This document shows, in pieces, positions 1 to 14,439 of a DNA stretch of 64,000 nt. Below the pieces are notes generated by a model, which was given only the letters and a program-made list of their open reading frames with translations, did no database searches and was not told where the DNA came from. The stretch is from Seriola aureovittata (lineage: Eukaryota; Chordata; Actinopteri; Carangiformes; Carangidae): contig NC_079364.1 in NCBI RefSeq assembly GCF_021018895.1, positions 16,362,385 through 16,426,384 on the forward strand, in the 5' to 3' direction. The stretch's first letter is position 1. Each line of letters begins with the position of its first letter. A program made the position numbers and the translations under genes.

Positions 1-901
1 ACACACACACACACACACACTCAGAGAAGTGTTATCAAAAGCTAAAACACAGGCCAACATAGGCATTTCAACACCTTTCTCAGACACCGACATAATATTT
101 AAAGACCACAGACAATCCAAGCTGGGGATTAGAAGCTGCACATTTACAGGGAGGCAAACAAACTCCTAGACACTCAAATAAAAACACATGCATGCCCCCA
201 CCCCCACCAACACCCACAAACAACAACATACCCCACAAACTGTAGGAATCAAATCAAAGTGATACTATTCTCATGTACTGGATGATCAATATTTATTTTC
301 CTTTCATGCATTTATTAGTGTGTTCAATTTAACTGGCCAGTAGGGCCTACTTTATGTCAATTATTTGTAAAGCACTGTAGCCACAGGCTCCAAAAACTTC
401 AATTGAGATGTGGTTTGTAACAAAGCAAATCTGTTCTGTAAAGCAATTAGACAACACCACCACAAGAAATATATGAAGCTATATTATTCATTTTCTTCAG
501 CAATATTGGAAAAGCATTTGTTTAAAATACCACATATTCAATATTTTTCTGGGTGTGCTGTTTAACAACCAAATACTCAATCCTGATTCCCAAAATACAG
601 CTTTATCTTTGTGCAGCATATAGCTGAGCACAAATTAAAATATTCATTATTTTCTAATGTGCAGGAGAGTTTTGTTACAATGAAAGGTTTACATTTTTCT
701 GATAAGTGAATTATGTATGATTAAACTTTTTCTTTTAAATCGCTCATTTTCATAGGGCACAGGAAGTAAATGCTGAAAACATATTTTCACTGAAGGCAAA
801 AAGGAGAAGCTAGCTGTGAAGCTCAGGATATGTTCAGCGGTGCAAGGGTGAGGTGAAGCATGCAGTCCCAACGGACCTCTGTGTGCATGTGTGTATATGA
901 A

Positions 902-942
<41 letters not shown>

Positions 943-2806
943 TTCTCCAGTCATAAAGCCTCACATCACTCTCTTGCACCCCGTGGTCGGCAGCCGATTA
1001 CTCCCACCAAACACATCCATACACTTTATCCCAGCTGTCACAGTGCATACTCATTACCCCCTGCACCAGCCAGCTGACTCCACACGGCCACACCCGCCTG
1101 GACACGGCTCCAGGGCCACACTGGGGACAGCTAGAAATCCTAAACTAGAAAAATACATTTACAAATGTTCTCCTCTCGTTCCTACAATGTTGGATATGTG
1201 ATACTAAGACTTAAGACCTATAAATACATTTTTTTCGTCAAGGAAATTTTCAATATCATTTAACAGCTATATCAAGCTTTTATTTTTTTTCATTAATTAC
1301 TTAGTTTAGACTTGCTGTAGATAAGTCTATAAAATCTATAAATATTCTACTGATCCATCATGATGTCATCATTAACTATTGATTTTAGTGTCAATTCTTC
1401 CACTCAGGAAAGAAGCAAATCATGACCAAATAGAAGAGACAACCATCAGGCAGGTAAAACTGAATCTGTGTAGTACATCTCAGATCGATAAGAGTGGAGA
1501 GAAATAAGGTAGTGTGAATAATGCAAAGTTTAGTGGGATGAGGGACATATCTATCTCCTCAACAAGCCCTCATGCTGCCCCTGTCCTCAATGAGGCAGCT
1601 ATCCCAATTGTTACAGGTGACTGAAGTGTGTGTGCATGCGTGGGAGTGTGTATGTGTGTGTATGGGGGTTTCTATCATTGGTGGGGTGGGAGATGACAAG
1701 AGTGACACACTCCAGCTTGTGTCACAAAGTAGGTGTTTCTCCATAGAGACCCAGGTGTCGTGTCTCAGATCTTTTCGGCTTCATAAAAACACTGCCTTAG
1801 CCAGCGCATCAATCGATGATATACTCCATACGCCTTTACTGTTGCCACACACAGTCACTTTAGTGCTCTGTGTTAAAGGCCAAGTAAAACTATACCGCAT
1901 TTACAATTTATGTTTTAGGCAAAAATTATCCTTAAAATCCTGCAGGAGACCAAAGAAAATGAGTGAAAGAGAAACTAGAAACTAAGAAAGAAAGTACTGT
2001 AATCAGCCCTGTGTGATCCTCTAACCCCTTTGAGTAAGCCAAATGAGATTTTTTAAATGAATTTATTTATTTTGTTTTATTTTTGTTGGTCCTCACACAA
2101 CTCCTCAAGCAGAAAGCAATACAGAGCTATGGCTAGGAAGGACCGGCTAAGAGGATTCAAAAAACATTCTTTCGTTAACATGAAAAATTGACTTTTTTTT
2201 TTTTTTTTTTTTTTACTTCCATTGAAAACTACAAGATGAAAAAAATAACCTACATATTTTCTTTGAATTTAAAAGAAGATTAGAATAAATAATAAATCCC
2301 AAACACTCACTTCTTCACAAGAAAACTGAATAAATATAATGCAGTACAATTGATGAGTCCAGCGTTAACAGGCTGTAACCATTTGTGAAGATGGTAACAG
2401 TCAAAGATATACATGCTGTTAAAATATGTAAATAAAATTAAGATCACCAAAAACTTGGAAGTAGTGTTCTAATCAAATCAAGCAGAAAAGGTTATTTCAA
2501 TCAGTGTTCCTAAGATGAGTGTAAAAGAAAACTCAACAGAAAAGTCAGTGTCTCATCCTTACTTGTTCCTCTCTTATTTGCCCCTCATCCCTTGCCTCCC
2601 ACTAAAGTAAAGTGCAGTGCTTAAACAGGAGCATTTAATTCATTACATCATTATGTCATCTCATACTAATCTGCACAGTGGCCTCCACTGCTTTGACATG
2701 CAAATGGATTAGAAAAACGTTTGGGGAGGTAAAGGGGAGGAGGGAGGGGGCAAAACAGCAATCATCACGTCTTGTCAATGGGGTGAAAATATGCCCTGAA
2801 GCTGCT
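1..2806. other. AT-rich non-coding DNA
   Basis: Apart from microsatellites at 1-20 and 903-939, a TG-rich patch at 1627-1670 and a T run at 2193-2214, I see no exon, RNA gene or recognisable repeat. Confidence 0.6.
903..939. repeat. (TG)n microsatellite
   Basis: About 18 perfect TG units. A separate (AC)n run begins at the window's first base and runs off its left edge. Confidence 0.97.
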
Positions 2807-2859
2807 CTACCATTTTTTCTCCCTTCTCTTTAGCTGTATTTTTCTATCCGTTTCTTTTT

Positions 2860-3610
2860 TTTTCACTCCACTTTTCCCCTCCCCAGCTCTCCTCTTCGCT
2901 TTCTCTATCTTTGTCACTGAATGCCCCAAACAAAGCAGCGGCAAGATCACACCAAACGCCAGCAATCTGTTGAGGATCAGGCTCCCTATGGGGAACATAC
3001 AAACAGTAAAGCGTGTGGCACACACTCACTCACGAGCCCCCTCCCATTTACACATGCCCCTCATATGCATATTCACAAAAAGGCCCCTCTGGCTTTCCCT
3101 CATCAGCAAACCCCTCCCCACAGCCTCATCAGCACACGCCAGTTTGACGGAAGGAAAGGCAGGCGGGCTGGCAACGTGTGCCGGCTGAGACCACACACGC
3201 ACATCAAGATGATACACAAATACACACAGATGCACAAAATCAATTTTTGCACATGCGGTATACAAATGTGCAACGGCAGAGTAAACAGAGAAATCAGAAA
3301 GAGAGTTAGTGAGATCTGGTGATGTGAGCACTGGCCATGCTCATCTAATTTCCACCCCTCCTCCACCCCCCACCTCCCTCCTCTCCTCCTCCTCTCCTCT
3401 CGTCTCTCTCTCCTCTCATCATCAGGTACCTGGTGACGAGCGGCCCGTGATAATCCACAGCCTCTAACCAATCAATCAGCAGCATCGTAATCAGCAGCGT
3501 AGAGAGGGAGAGAAAGAAAAAAGCCCATAACTTACCCTGGGTCGCCTCCAGTCTGCTCAGCACAAGTAGAGGTCTGGTCAGGGCTTTGGCTGCAGCTATG
3601 TGGACTAGTT
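2860..3610 (-). other. Candidate minus-strand two-exon segment with conserved-looking sequence
   Basis: A GTAAGT donor on the minus strand at 3530-3535 follows an open segment, and GTATGTTCCCCATAG gives an acceptor before 2985. Joining them keeps two different frames open for about 60-80 codons. One reads DPGEPDPQQIAGVWCDLAAA then LFGAFSDKD and stops near 2844. No start codon lies in that frame and no known protein is recognised. The sequence 3420-3540, with CCAATCAATCAG and GTGATAATCC, is equally compatible with a conserved non-coding element. Confidence 0.2.
3345..3420. repeat. Pyrimidine-rich tract
   Basis: Nearly all C and T on the + strand (CTCCTCCACCCCCCACCTCC and so on). A second C/T-rich tract occupies about 3725-3838 and ends in CCTCCCTCAG, a good-looking + strand acceptor with no identifiable exon after it. 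Confidence 0.8.
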
Positions 3611-3619
3611 CACCACATA

Positions 3620-6480
3620 TATAAGAAATACTCTGATTCTATCCTCAAGCCTTATTTTTTTTTTTTTTTTTTATCTAAATTGATATTTTTCACTGCATCA
3701 TAAACATGTAACCAACATATAAAGCTCTCCCCCTCCCTTTTCCTATTTCAGTCTGACTCTCACTCTACCTCTCTCTCTTCCTCCCTCACTCGCTTCCTGT
3801 CACTCTCTCTCCCTATTTCCCTCTCTCCTCCCTCAGTGTCTGCCTGTTGCAACAGTGTGGACATATACACACTATACAGTAGATATATATCAAGAAGCAT
3901 GCATCTCTGTGCAGAAGATAGAAAAGGCTCGCTGGTGTGATATCCTGCAGATCTGCTGGACCCTGTGTGTCTGTGTGTGTATGAGTTGGGGGGGTGGTGG
4001 GAGGGAGTAGAGAAAGCAAGGGAGGGTCAAAGCTAAATGTTCTACAAAGAACAGGGGGACCGAATTGACTTTTTTTTTCTTTGAATCAAACACATATTCC
4101 ATCCCCTCCTCTTTCCCTTCTACTCAATGCTCCCCCCCAAACCCTATTTTACCCCCACCCCATCTCAAACCTCCCTCCTTCTTCCCCATTTCTGCTCATA
4201 GGCATTCCCTCACCAGACATCAGCATCCTTTGAGGGGGTTAGCTGTCTCTAGGAAGAGGAAGAGGTAACGCCGCCTAGCAGCCTTGTACATTTTGCCTTG
4301 AGGGTGAGATAGCTGAAAAGCCATGTGCTATCATCATTTTTGAGGTGTGCAGGAAAAGTAAAGACAAGAAAAACATACTGGTTTTACACAGCTCCCCAAA
4401 AGATCTGATGCTGAATTTAGCATAGGATTACACAAAACCTCTCTTCTGAACCTCTGAACAGAACCCCCATTTCCACAGACTCTGTGATTTCTCTCCTCCC
4501 CCTCACCAAAGAATGAGGTGTAGAAACTCTATACAACCCGCAGCTAGGGCATGGTGCCTAAGTTTAGTTCTACAATAGAGCTCAACCAAACAGGCACACA
4601 GAGAATGAAATGTAGCAACATTGCGACTGTTCAAGGAGCCTCTCCATGGAGATATTCCTAAAAGAGTACACATGCGCTCTGTATTTTTGTATCCCTGTAC
4701 ATGCAAAGAGTTGTGTCTGACTGTCCTGTTGTATCAGGATTTCGGGAGGAGATACTTGAGGGTCTAGACAGCGCAGACAACATAGTAAGGAGGAACCCTG
4801 TACGCTTGGGAGGACCTGCTGGCTTCATGCAGACAGGAGCAGGGTGCCGGCTATGTACTGTTGCAGTGAGCCGAGAGGGAACACAGCCCAAATGAAATAT
4901 AACAAGCCCCCCCTCCAAAAAAAAAAAGAAAAAAATAAAGACTTGTGGGGATCCATCTCTAGGTTATATTAAGGTAGCAGTGGAAGCGCGAAGGGAGGGT
5001 TAGAGTGGAAAGGGAGGGGCGAGAGGGTCTGTTTGTGCCCTCAGAGTCCTATCCAGTGCTCAGTGTTGTTTTATTAATCCTGTGTGTTTCTGCGGCTGCA
5101 GCCCTCAAACCCTTCAACTGTGAGTCTCCTCTGCCCCCTTTGACCCACAGACCACGCCCCTCCATCCTGATCCTCTCTGTCAGTGCAAATAAATACACAC
5201 ACACCCAACCGCACATGTACACACAAATGTTGCATACACAGAGCCCACCAATTTACTCATGGTCTGTCTCGTTCAGTCCAACCAGAGCAGATTACTCTGC
5301 ATGGTTTCCCCCTACGAGGGGAGGAAGGTGGGCTACACTTGCAGAGTACATGTACTCTTCAGTAACTGCACAGGGATCCATGGCAAACACTTCTGAGTAC
5401 AATACTACGCCGGACTGCCACTCAGCCCAGAAAAGAGAATATACACACACCAAAGGCAAATGAAAATACCACAAAATGGATGACTAGCCTACACAGAGTG
5501 AGTGTCGTCATGAAACTCTAGAGATGAAACAACAGAGGAGCAGAGAAGCTAAAGTGCACTGGTGTACCATGCTAGATGAGAAGCCTCCATGTTCTCAATG
5601 AGGAGAGACAGAGAATTTACGCAACATGGCAGCACTGTGTTGTAATGCATCAACCCTACTGAGAGCAGCACTGTCACTACCACTCTTCATCATCAGCAGG
5701 AGCAAAACACCAGCCAGGCATTGTCTTTGGGGCGAAAAAAAAAAAAAAGTAAATTTGTGTGTGTTTGTGAATGTGCAAAAGTACATTTACGTCCATGTGT
5801 TTGTGTGTGCGTGCACATACTGTGTTTGTGTGTATGAATGTGTGTATATGTGTCCGCCTCCACGGCATCCATATTAAACAGTTTTGGAGGTGACTGTGCT
5901 TCCCTGGATGTCATGAATATAAGAGAAAGCATCCATCTTCGTGGAATACAATTTCACAGGTAGTGACAGTAAAACTGACTCTACCTTCTGACTGCAGACA
6001 CACAGAGGGAAAGAGACGGAGGGTGGAGAAGGGAAAGATAGAAAAAAACAGACATAGACAATCGAGGCTGCCAGCCATCGTCAGATTTTCAGCACACCGC
6101 TAGATTTTCCAGCTGCATCCCATATTAAACTTAGGCTTCGATGTTCGCAATGGTTAAATTCCACTAAAGGCTAACCATGCTGATTGATTCAGCATGATTC
6201 AACGCATGCTGACCATATTCAAGCTACAGTTTCTGTGAAATGGGCCTAATATCTGTTTCAAACTCTTCAGAGAAGCAGGTATTACGCCACTTTTCAAAAT
6301 CCATCCCCCGCTTAAGGAGTAATTACAATTTAAGAGATGCAAAGTCCAATCTATGCAAAGATGTCTGAAAAACTTCTGAACCTGAAAAAATGTATTTGTT
6401 AAAAAAAATCTTTCTTGATATAAAATCCTAAGGCAGAGAAATGTCAACGCTGATTGACCTCATTCTGAAAGAACAATTTC
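3620..6480. other. Non-coding DNA with low-complexity patches
   Basis: A C/T-rich tract (3725-3838), a T run (3655-3671), a TG-rich patch (5755-5850) and short A runs. Small open frames here have no protein-like features. Confidence 0.6.
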
Positions 6481-6880
6481 CAAAAGAGAAAACCCCACAT
6501 GACGCGAGCATACATTATCCACATTTCACATTTAAACTGTGCGTGCCGTCATTTCTAATTAATTACCTGATAAAGACACATGCATGTCTTCATTTACAGT
6601 GATTTCACATTAATGGTGTGAAAGTGGAATTGCAGGTGGGAATTTTCACAATTATACCTGGTGTATCACTGAGTATAATTAATCTCATTAGCTAATCAAG
6701 GGGAATTCTTCCTGTCTTACAAGAAAAAAGTCACAGTGTTTAACACTAAGCTAATTATCTTAATCATGTATGAGATAATGAAGTAATTAGGGCAATTAAA
6801 TCACAATTAACGCCTAAAGAATAAGTGATTATTTCAGTCACAGAGACAGTTGTGGGTTTAGGGGAAAGTGCATAAAATGT
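6480..6880. promoter_or_regulatory. Conserved-element-like block rich in TAATTA cores
   Basis: Repeat-free DNA with many homeodomain-type cores (TCTAATTAATTACC, ATAATTAATCTC, GCTAATTATC, GTAATTAGGG, CAATTAAATCAC). It reads like vertebrate developmental conserved non-coding elements. This is judged by eye only. Confidence 0.3.
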
Positions 6881-9800
6881 GTTTGACATTACCTGTAAAA
6901 AAGGAGGGAAAAACATCAAAACAAAAAGCAATAAGAAACAAAATTAGGCGAGGAGAATGGGGCATGACTAATGGTAAATGACAGCTGTCTGAGAGGCCAT
7001 CACTCTTTTTTGAGGATGGAGGGAGATGCCCCTTTTGTCACAGCCAATCATTCCAGCCTTGAACATAAGCAGGGAAAACAATGTCAAGTTCAGGTTGAAA
7101 GAACAAAGTATCCAGGAGGCAGAAAAAATTGCACCAAAAGAAACATGGCTCACATATGAAAACAACTACAGCTGAGCTGACAAGCAGCAGAACCCAGATG
7201 CAGAGAGGAACACCAGTGATTGTAACTGGCTCCTGCCATCTGAGAATCGAACCAGGAGGAAACACTACAGTACACACCCTGCTCTCTTGTTTTCTGCTCT
7301 CTTTGCCAGCGTTCACAAGAAAACACAGTTTTCCTCCTTCCAAATTCCTGAACGTCTTACAAAACATTTTCCAGTAAAAAAAAAAGCAAAGTCCGTGCAA
7401 AGACGTGTTTTTGTCAAGTATACACACTGTTCCCGTTTTAGTGTGTCCAGTCAATTCACCTCTAAAAGATGTACATGTAATTCACAGAAGTACAGACATT
7501 TTACTACAATGTCTTATTTCAGCACTCTGTTTTTGCTGTTAGTACATGTTTCTAGCCTGAAATTATGGAAACAGTGATATTGCCCATGTGTGTGTGTTAT
7601 TCTCTATCTTGGTTGTGTGACTCTCTTTCTGACCACTGCATTCGCTTCAGCGGCCATCTCCAGGACTCGCCACACGCTCCATGGACATGAGTTGATGAAA
7701 AACATGAGTGACAAGATTCATGGCTATCAGAGCAGCTGATGAAAATGGTAAGGCGAGAGGACGATTCAAAAAAAATAAAAAGAACCTTCTCTTTTTTTTT
7801 TTTTTTTTTATTTCTATTCAAAGAGGAGACAGAAGATGAGGAATACAGATATGTCAGGAGACAGAGAGAGAGAGAATAAAAAATAAATAAACACACCGCC
7901 CCCTCCCTCTGTCCCTAAACCCTCAATACCCCACCCATGTCAGGGGCGAAACAAGAACAAAAAGATATTACTTTTATCTTGGACACCAAGACCAATGCAA
8001 ACAACAAAACAAACTATTCACATAAATTATATTACATTTAAATATGCAGAATATGAACTGAAAAAATATCTCCATAATTTGTGTAATATAAAACAATTCA
8101 TTAATTGTGAAAATACTGAATACTGAAAATACTCTCATTTATATGAGAGAATTTTCACTATTTTTGTATAAAAGAAAAAAATCCTAAAAATAAAAAAAAA
8201 TTGGTACACCTAAGTAAATAAGATCAAATAAAACAAAGCAAAAACAGCTCCCAACTGATTTTCGCATGAAAACAGAAAGAAATGAGATGAAAATGTATGT
8301 AAAATAAAAAATATATAATATATAATATTATTAAAAAAAAATCATTTATGATCATTTGATACATTTTTAACAATACATAAATTGTCCAACATAGGACAAT
8401 ACTGGAATATTTCCCCCCTTTGTTGGATCACGTTGGTGGTGTTTTTCACTGCTTGGTACAGCACAGCAATGATTCCATCACGCTTGACTTTGCGGACACG
8501 CCAGGGATTTAGTCCGATCGGGCTGTGACTTTGGCAGTTCGGCCAGTGCTAAAGCAGAACAGCCTCTTTCACTTTCAGCTCCCTCAGCGGGGTCAGCTGA
8601 TTCCTACCAGATGCATCCGTACATAAAATACACCATTAGACTCAGCCAGTGAAAGTCCCTCAGCTAGGTTTAAATACACAGTTTAAGCATGTCAAAATAA
8701 AAAAGCAAAAAACTAAGATATCATAATTTAGCATAATTTTCATTTGTTATTAACAACTGTTTTATTCAGGAGTAAACTGTCTGCAGCTGGGATCTCATTT
8801 TAATTATAATTTTCATAAAAAATGTTTTGAAAATTTAGGATATAAAAATACAATTATACTTTATTGCTTTAAAATAATTTGTGACATATTTTCAAATTTT
8901 AGACTCAAAATACACCACAGTTACAAAAGATATTAAACAAAGACACCATTAAATATCTTTTGGAATCTTGTTTTTATACACATTGTGTTTTATACACACA
9001 GTACTGTATGAATGCTATAAAAACTTGAGATAACATGCGTTTTTTACACAATATCGAATAAATGGCACACGTCACAACACCTGTGCTGCAGCCGGCTGAA
9101 TTGGTGCTTCAGCAAGGGGCGAGGGGCTCCAGAGACAGAGGGAGGAAATGGCTGCTATGTTTGTTTGAGAGGAGGTTAGCAGCGGGGCAGGCTGGATTCT
9201 GCTGTGGCCCAGATTTTCTCCAATCCCTTTTGTCCGTTCACTCCATGTTTGAGTGGCTTTATAGAGAAATTGCTTTTATTGTGTCCACTCAGGAAAACCA
9301 AAAGCAAAAACACCTCCAGCATTCAGTCTGAAGACAATGCTCACAAAAGCGTTGAGGAAATGACTTACCAACCAGGATCAACATACCAACAATGTGCTGT
9401 AGTTTTTTCTCAGCTGTTCTAAATGACATCTTACTGTTAATGAATACCTCACCACATGTTGCTCCTTCAAAAAAAACTTTCTCAGTGCGTGATGCACCTC
9501 CCCTAACAAGAATTTCTGGATGACAACCTACAGATGAAGACAAGCTAAGTATTTGCATCTAGATAGTATGACAACACAGAGACAACAAGCTCTCTATTCT
9601 GATCTGGAAGCAGATAGTTCAGAGGTAATATAGTGACAGTGCACCATATTAAACTACACAGCGGCAGCATCCCTCAGTGCCTTCCTGACCCACTGTTTGG
9701 AGAGGGGTCGCAGGTGAAGTCAGTAGCACCTCACTAAAATACACAGGCCCAGTAGTACCTTCCAAAGGTCAATAAGGCAAGGTGCGAGTACCAGAGAGAT

Positions 9801-11904
9801 ACTTATGTCTTAAGTGTGTCTACTGAACAAAATTGCTCTGTGAACAAGAAAAGGAGAAAAACTTGGGCAACACGGTTTGGTGTTTTTGATTTTAAAATAT
9901 CATTCATGTCATTAACACTATACTACTAGGGCTGTTCAGTCTTATATCATACAAATTATCCTGTTTGTGTCTCATCTTAATTTCAGTTACAGGAAATTTA
10001 CTTAGTTTTTCTTGAAAAGCACCTTGAAACACATCAACACATTTGAAACACAAATATTTATAAATTATAAAGACAGTCGGTTCGTCTTCACTACACCAGA
10101 CTACTGTATACCTAACCATATACATTTCCACACAAAAACACTGATATACATCAATTCTTTTTACAGCTACTAAATCTAAAGGACAACTACACACCTGAAT
10201 AACAGTAAAAGCACCAAAACACATTCATGTCCAAGCAGCATCAGGGGTCCTTCTTTCACACTTGCGTATACAAGCTGGTTCCATTACTTTTCGATAACTA
10301 TGCAGGGTTTTCTCAGATGGGAATCCACCAAAAGAGCATCTCGCAAAAAATAAAAGGCAGGGAGTACTGCAGGTGAAGACATATTCACTGTGTAATTCTT
10401 TAAACTCACAGAAAGCTTAAAAACACCAAAAGGAAGAAAGGGAAAGAGAAAAAACATTTCTGATATTGTCATTTCTGTATGCATTGCATTTTGTAAATTG
10501 TGAAATCATTGTGAAATCTAGGTTCAGGGCTCTGAGACAGCACACATACAGACGAAATAGGGGCATAAAACTGAAGCATTACCATTCATGTTATTATACG
10601 CAAAGTTTCCTATTCCCTTCTCTTGGATGAGCAATTTCAATGGCTCTTCTTCCATGCCAGGAGCATTTGTGAACATAAAATAATACACAGGCTTTTACAA
10701 TTTCTGTGCACTTCCTTGTTTTCTGGCTTTAAGAAAACCATAAAGCCCTGCATCTGTATGTGTTAAATGAAGTGTGCAGCGACCACATGACTGTATGTGC
10801 ACGTGTGCTTACGTGTATCCATGTGTTTGCGTGCGTGAATGTGCATGCTCACTCACACATTTGAATGTGTGCTGAGGAAGTGACAGACTAAAGCTGCATG
10901 ATGCGAAAGGACACAATATGGTGGGCTTTTTTTTCTTTTCCATGATCCCGTATATTTCTTGGAGGAGTAACCTGACGCTGTTTCATCATGGACCCCGAGA
11001 AGACAGCCCAAGAGAGATGCAAGATGCAGAAGGATAGCAACTGCACCACAAAATGAAATGAGAAATCAGAGAGGTGCAGATAGAAAGAAGAACGAAGACA
11101 GGAGGGGAGGAGAGGATGGGGACTTGACAGAGAAAGAGAAAATGCTACAGGAGTGCTTTCTTATTAATGCCAGTCCGCCAGTCAATGAATCTAAAAAAAG
11201 TCAGTGGTGTAGTGTCCAAGTCATCCACCTGTCCCATGTCCTTTTCAGAAAGGACATGAACATACATTGGAAGGTTAGATGAACACTTCACCATGTCCAC
11301 AACAAAACAAGACATCTAAATCCTGTTAATTTGCAATTCAGTGGCTCTCTCATGTTCCTGTTCAAAAATCAGTCCACAGATAATTCACGCCTAGCTGGAC
11401 AGTTGTTGCTATAGTAATTTTTGTTGATGTTTCCTTGTGCATCTTTTAATGTCTGAAGGATGTCAGGGTAAAGATGTCGACTGAGCAGAGGGTTATCCTT
11501 GGGCTTATCGTGTCAAGCAATACAAATTCATTTCATATTCATCAGAATGGTTGTTCTCTGCAGGGGGTTCATGGCGCTACCTATCCCACTCCCCCTTTTC
11601 TCTTTGATTTGGCTCATTTGAGCAGTGCGGTCCCCGGCAGCTTGTTAGAACTGCCACCTCGGTGACTCTGCCCCCTGGATGGATAGGGAGGGGGGCGATG
11701 GGGGAGATGGCAGAGATGGAAGGGGTGCTCAGAGGGGTGTTGAGGGGGGTGTGGGATGATAGGTTAGGGAGGCCTACCCCAGAGCGCTTTCACAAGTCAC
11801 GGGTGAGCAAGCAAGGCTCAGTGAGTGGAAACCGTGAAAACCTGAACGAGGCACACCATCTACTGGCTGGGCATGGGTACTGCTGTGTGCTGTCAGGCAA
11901 GAGG

Positions 11905-11930
11905 TTAGAGAGAGAGAGAGAGAGAGAGCA
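11905..11930. repeat. Short (GA)n tract
   Basis: About ten AG units within unremarkable sequence. Confidence 0.85.
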
Positions 11931-12908
11931 CTCCCTTCACTGAAAGGTCAATAACATAGTCTCTGTCTACTGTTAAACCTGCTTTCAGTGTGCAACTGTC
12001 TACATCCTCTGAAACATTACAATACCAAGCCTTTGCTGGATTAAACAACTTCATCCTGCCATGTCTTGCATCAAATTTGCCAGAAAATCTATTATTTAGC
12101 CGTTCCTATGCAATTTGCCAGAGAACCCACAGGGTGACATACGGATGCACAGATCTAAAAATCAAACAAAAAGGGAGCTGTTCCTTTTTTATTATTACTG
12201 ACAAGGTGCAAAAATGATCCCTTTAGGTCAAAGGGACAAGAGACATAACTGCCTAAATTACCCCTAATGGCTCACACATGTAGCCTGTGCCTCAATTCTG
12301 CTTCAATAAATTTCAAATGCTCAAATGCATACCTTTACTAGACATGGGCGAGAGTGAGTTATGCATTACCTCTGTACCTGCTGAACACAGGCGACCTAGG
12401 AGAAAATGAATTCATAAAAAGTGGAATCATTGTTCTTCAACCTTTCTATTTTCCAAGGTCGTGTTCATTTATCACAGCGGGGTGTGCAGTAGAGACTGGA
12501 CAAAGGCTTGAATATATAATGGCAAGTATAGGATAAACAGTATTGGGTGTGGGGATGAGGGGATGAGGGGCACAACATATTCAGCATCAAGACTTGGCCT
12601 GATTAGATGTCCAGACATGCCATAACCTTGGGGATCTGCCAGCAAAAAAAGGAAGCAGGAGGAGGGGTGGGTTAAACGCAGAAAGACAGAGAAGTACAGA
12701 CAGAATCACACACACAAGAGCAGAAAGTAGATGCATGGAGAAAAGCTATTCAGAAAACATTTTCATTTTCTTCCATCTGTACATATATAAAATACTGTTG
12801 GTGCTATTACTGAACCCCAAAACCCCCTTCCATCCTCCCTCTCTTCACCACATGAAAAAAATAAATCTAATTTTCCCATCCCTGCCACAGTATACTACCC
12901 CCCCCCCA

Positions 12909-12909
12909 C

Positions 12910-12944
<35 letters not shown>
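12909..12944. repeat. (CA)n microsatellite preceded by a C run
   Basis: About 18 CA units directly after a run of nine or more C. Confidence 0.97.
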
Positions 12945-12946
<2 letters not shown>

Positions 12947-14439
12947 CCAGTAGCCCCTCCCACCACCGCTCCCAGCCCACTTTCAGGCTCCCCCAGCCCC
13001 TCCCATCGTTGCTCTCATAGTGATGCACCATTTCTTTCTCTAAGCAAGGCTCCATTTTGTAATAAGTTCTGATCAGTGTTTTAACCAATTTGCATTCAAT
13101 CCTGAGAAAATGGTGGAACAGCCTTGGTGGAGGAGAAAATGCTGGGGATAGAGTAGCAGAGAGAAACACAGGAGAATAAAAGTGAATTATCAAATATCCA
13201 GCAGGGATTAGCGCGGATTTATAGAAGTGTGATGTTGTAAGTTTTGAATGGTTGCGTGTGTTGTATGTTTACGGCTGTGTCACTGTTTTCATGGATAAAT
13301 GGTCAAAATTAAAATAAAAAAGCCTGATCTTGCTGAGTACTTAAGTAGACAGGTAACAATGTGAATATATTGGCATGTTTGCCCAGCTGATATGTAAGGA
13401 GCATATATAGCAGTTTGTTTTGTGTTTTCACTGCCTTTAAGATAAATAAGTAAGGAAAATATACTTCTGACAACCTCTTACTGTGATGGCAGGGCAACAA
13501 AAACACATTACAAAGATTGAACAAGTAGACAGATACAATATATACTCATACTATGTTCAAAATTAATCAAATCATTTAAAGTGGTAAAAAGGCCATGGCT
13601 TAGAATATGCAACCTGATATTTAAGAGAGTGAAAACATACTACTCTACGCTGAAAGAACTACACACTAACAGAATCATCAGAAATGCGTGCCTTTCACTT
13701 TTAACTTCAGTGTAAACATGGCTCATTTTGCATAGCCTTGGCAATGATATTTATTCATGGTCAAATAAAAAACGTGACAGGGTGAAAATGTGAGACAGGT
13801 ATTCTCCACAGTCAATCGTCTCACATTGAGATTGCATTAGCTATTAGCTGATACACACTTCGGCAGATAATGAATGTGATCATCCATGGACATGGTAATG
13901 ATTAAGTGTGACCACAATGGCAAATAATGTGAAACTATTACTAAAACACAATGCAGAGGAACAATCAAACAGGCTATCCCGTGTTTTCCCGTACAGTAAC
14001 AACATCTTCACTGTTGCATATTGATAACGTCACCCACAATGTGCAAAGAAAGCATTGCTATTTTTTTGAGTATTTTAGTTACAGAGAATGTGATAGCATG
14101 AATTATCAAACTACTAAGGAGAGCTGATGCCAGCTGTGCAAATCACTTTTCCTCTACTGTATGAAGGACCGGATATCCAGACATGTGAACAGGAAGTAGA
14201 AGGGAGGACAGAACTTCCTAAGGTCCATATACAGCCATGACCTGAGTGCTAGTGGCCAGCTTTTTAGGGGAATGTTAATGGGTGGTTCAAATCATGTTAG
14301 GGGTTGGAGAGATAGCCAAGTTAATTACAACATCGCTAAAGATAGTTTTTTTTCCAGAATCTGAATAAGTTTTTCATTAATGGTGTCACAGAGATCAGCA
14401 GTTATCAGTACCTCCGGGGGGATAGCAGGGGGGGAAAAC

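Larger units (their letters stand above)
6881..14439. other. Gene-less region
   Basis: AT-rich except for a slightly GC-richer patch at 8400-8620 whose minus strand has a 40-codon open stretch (GLNPWRVRKVKRDGIIAVLY) that I cannot place. A minus-strand GTAAGT occurs at 9363-9368 after an open frame, but without a convincing acceptor. Confidence 0.55.

Noticed and set aside
689..1201. Overlapping frames of about 100 codons on both strands
   Set aside because: They run through the (TG)n array and have no protein-like composition beyond it.
7038..7454. Minus-strand ORF of 138 codons with a membrane-like segment
   Set aside because: No family recognised. Overlapping + strand frames are equally open, and T-rich DNA often encodes hydrophobic stretches.
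8400..8620. Processed pseudogene in the GC-richer patch
   Set aside because: One 40-codon minus-strand stretch is open, but I recognise no parent protein and the flanks show no poly-A tail or target-site duplication.
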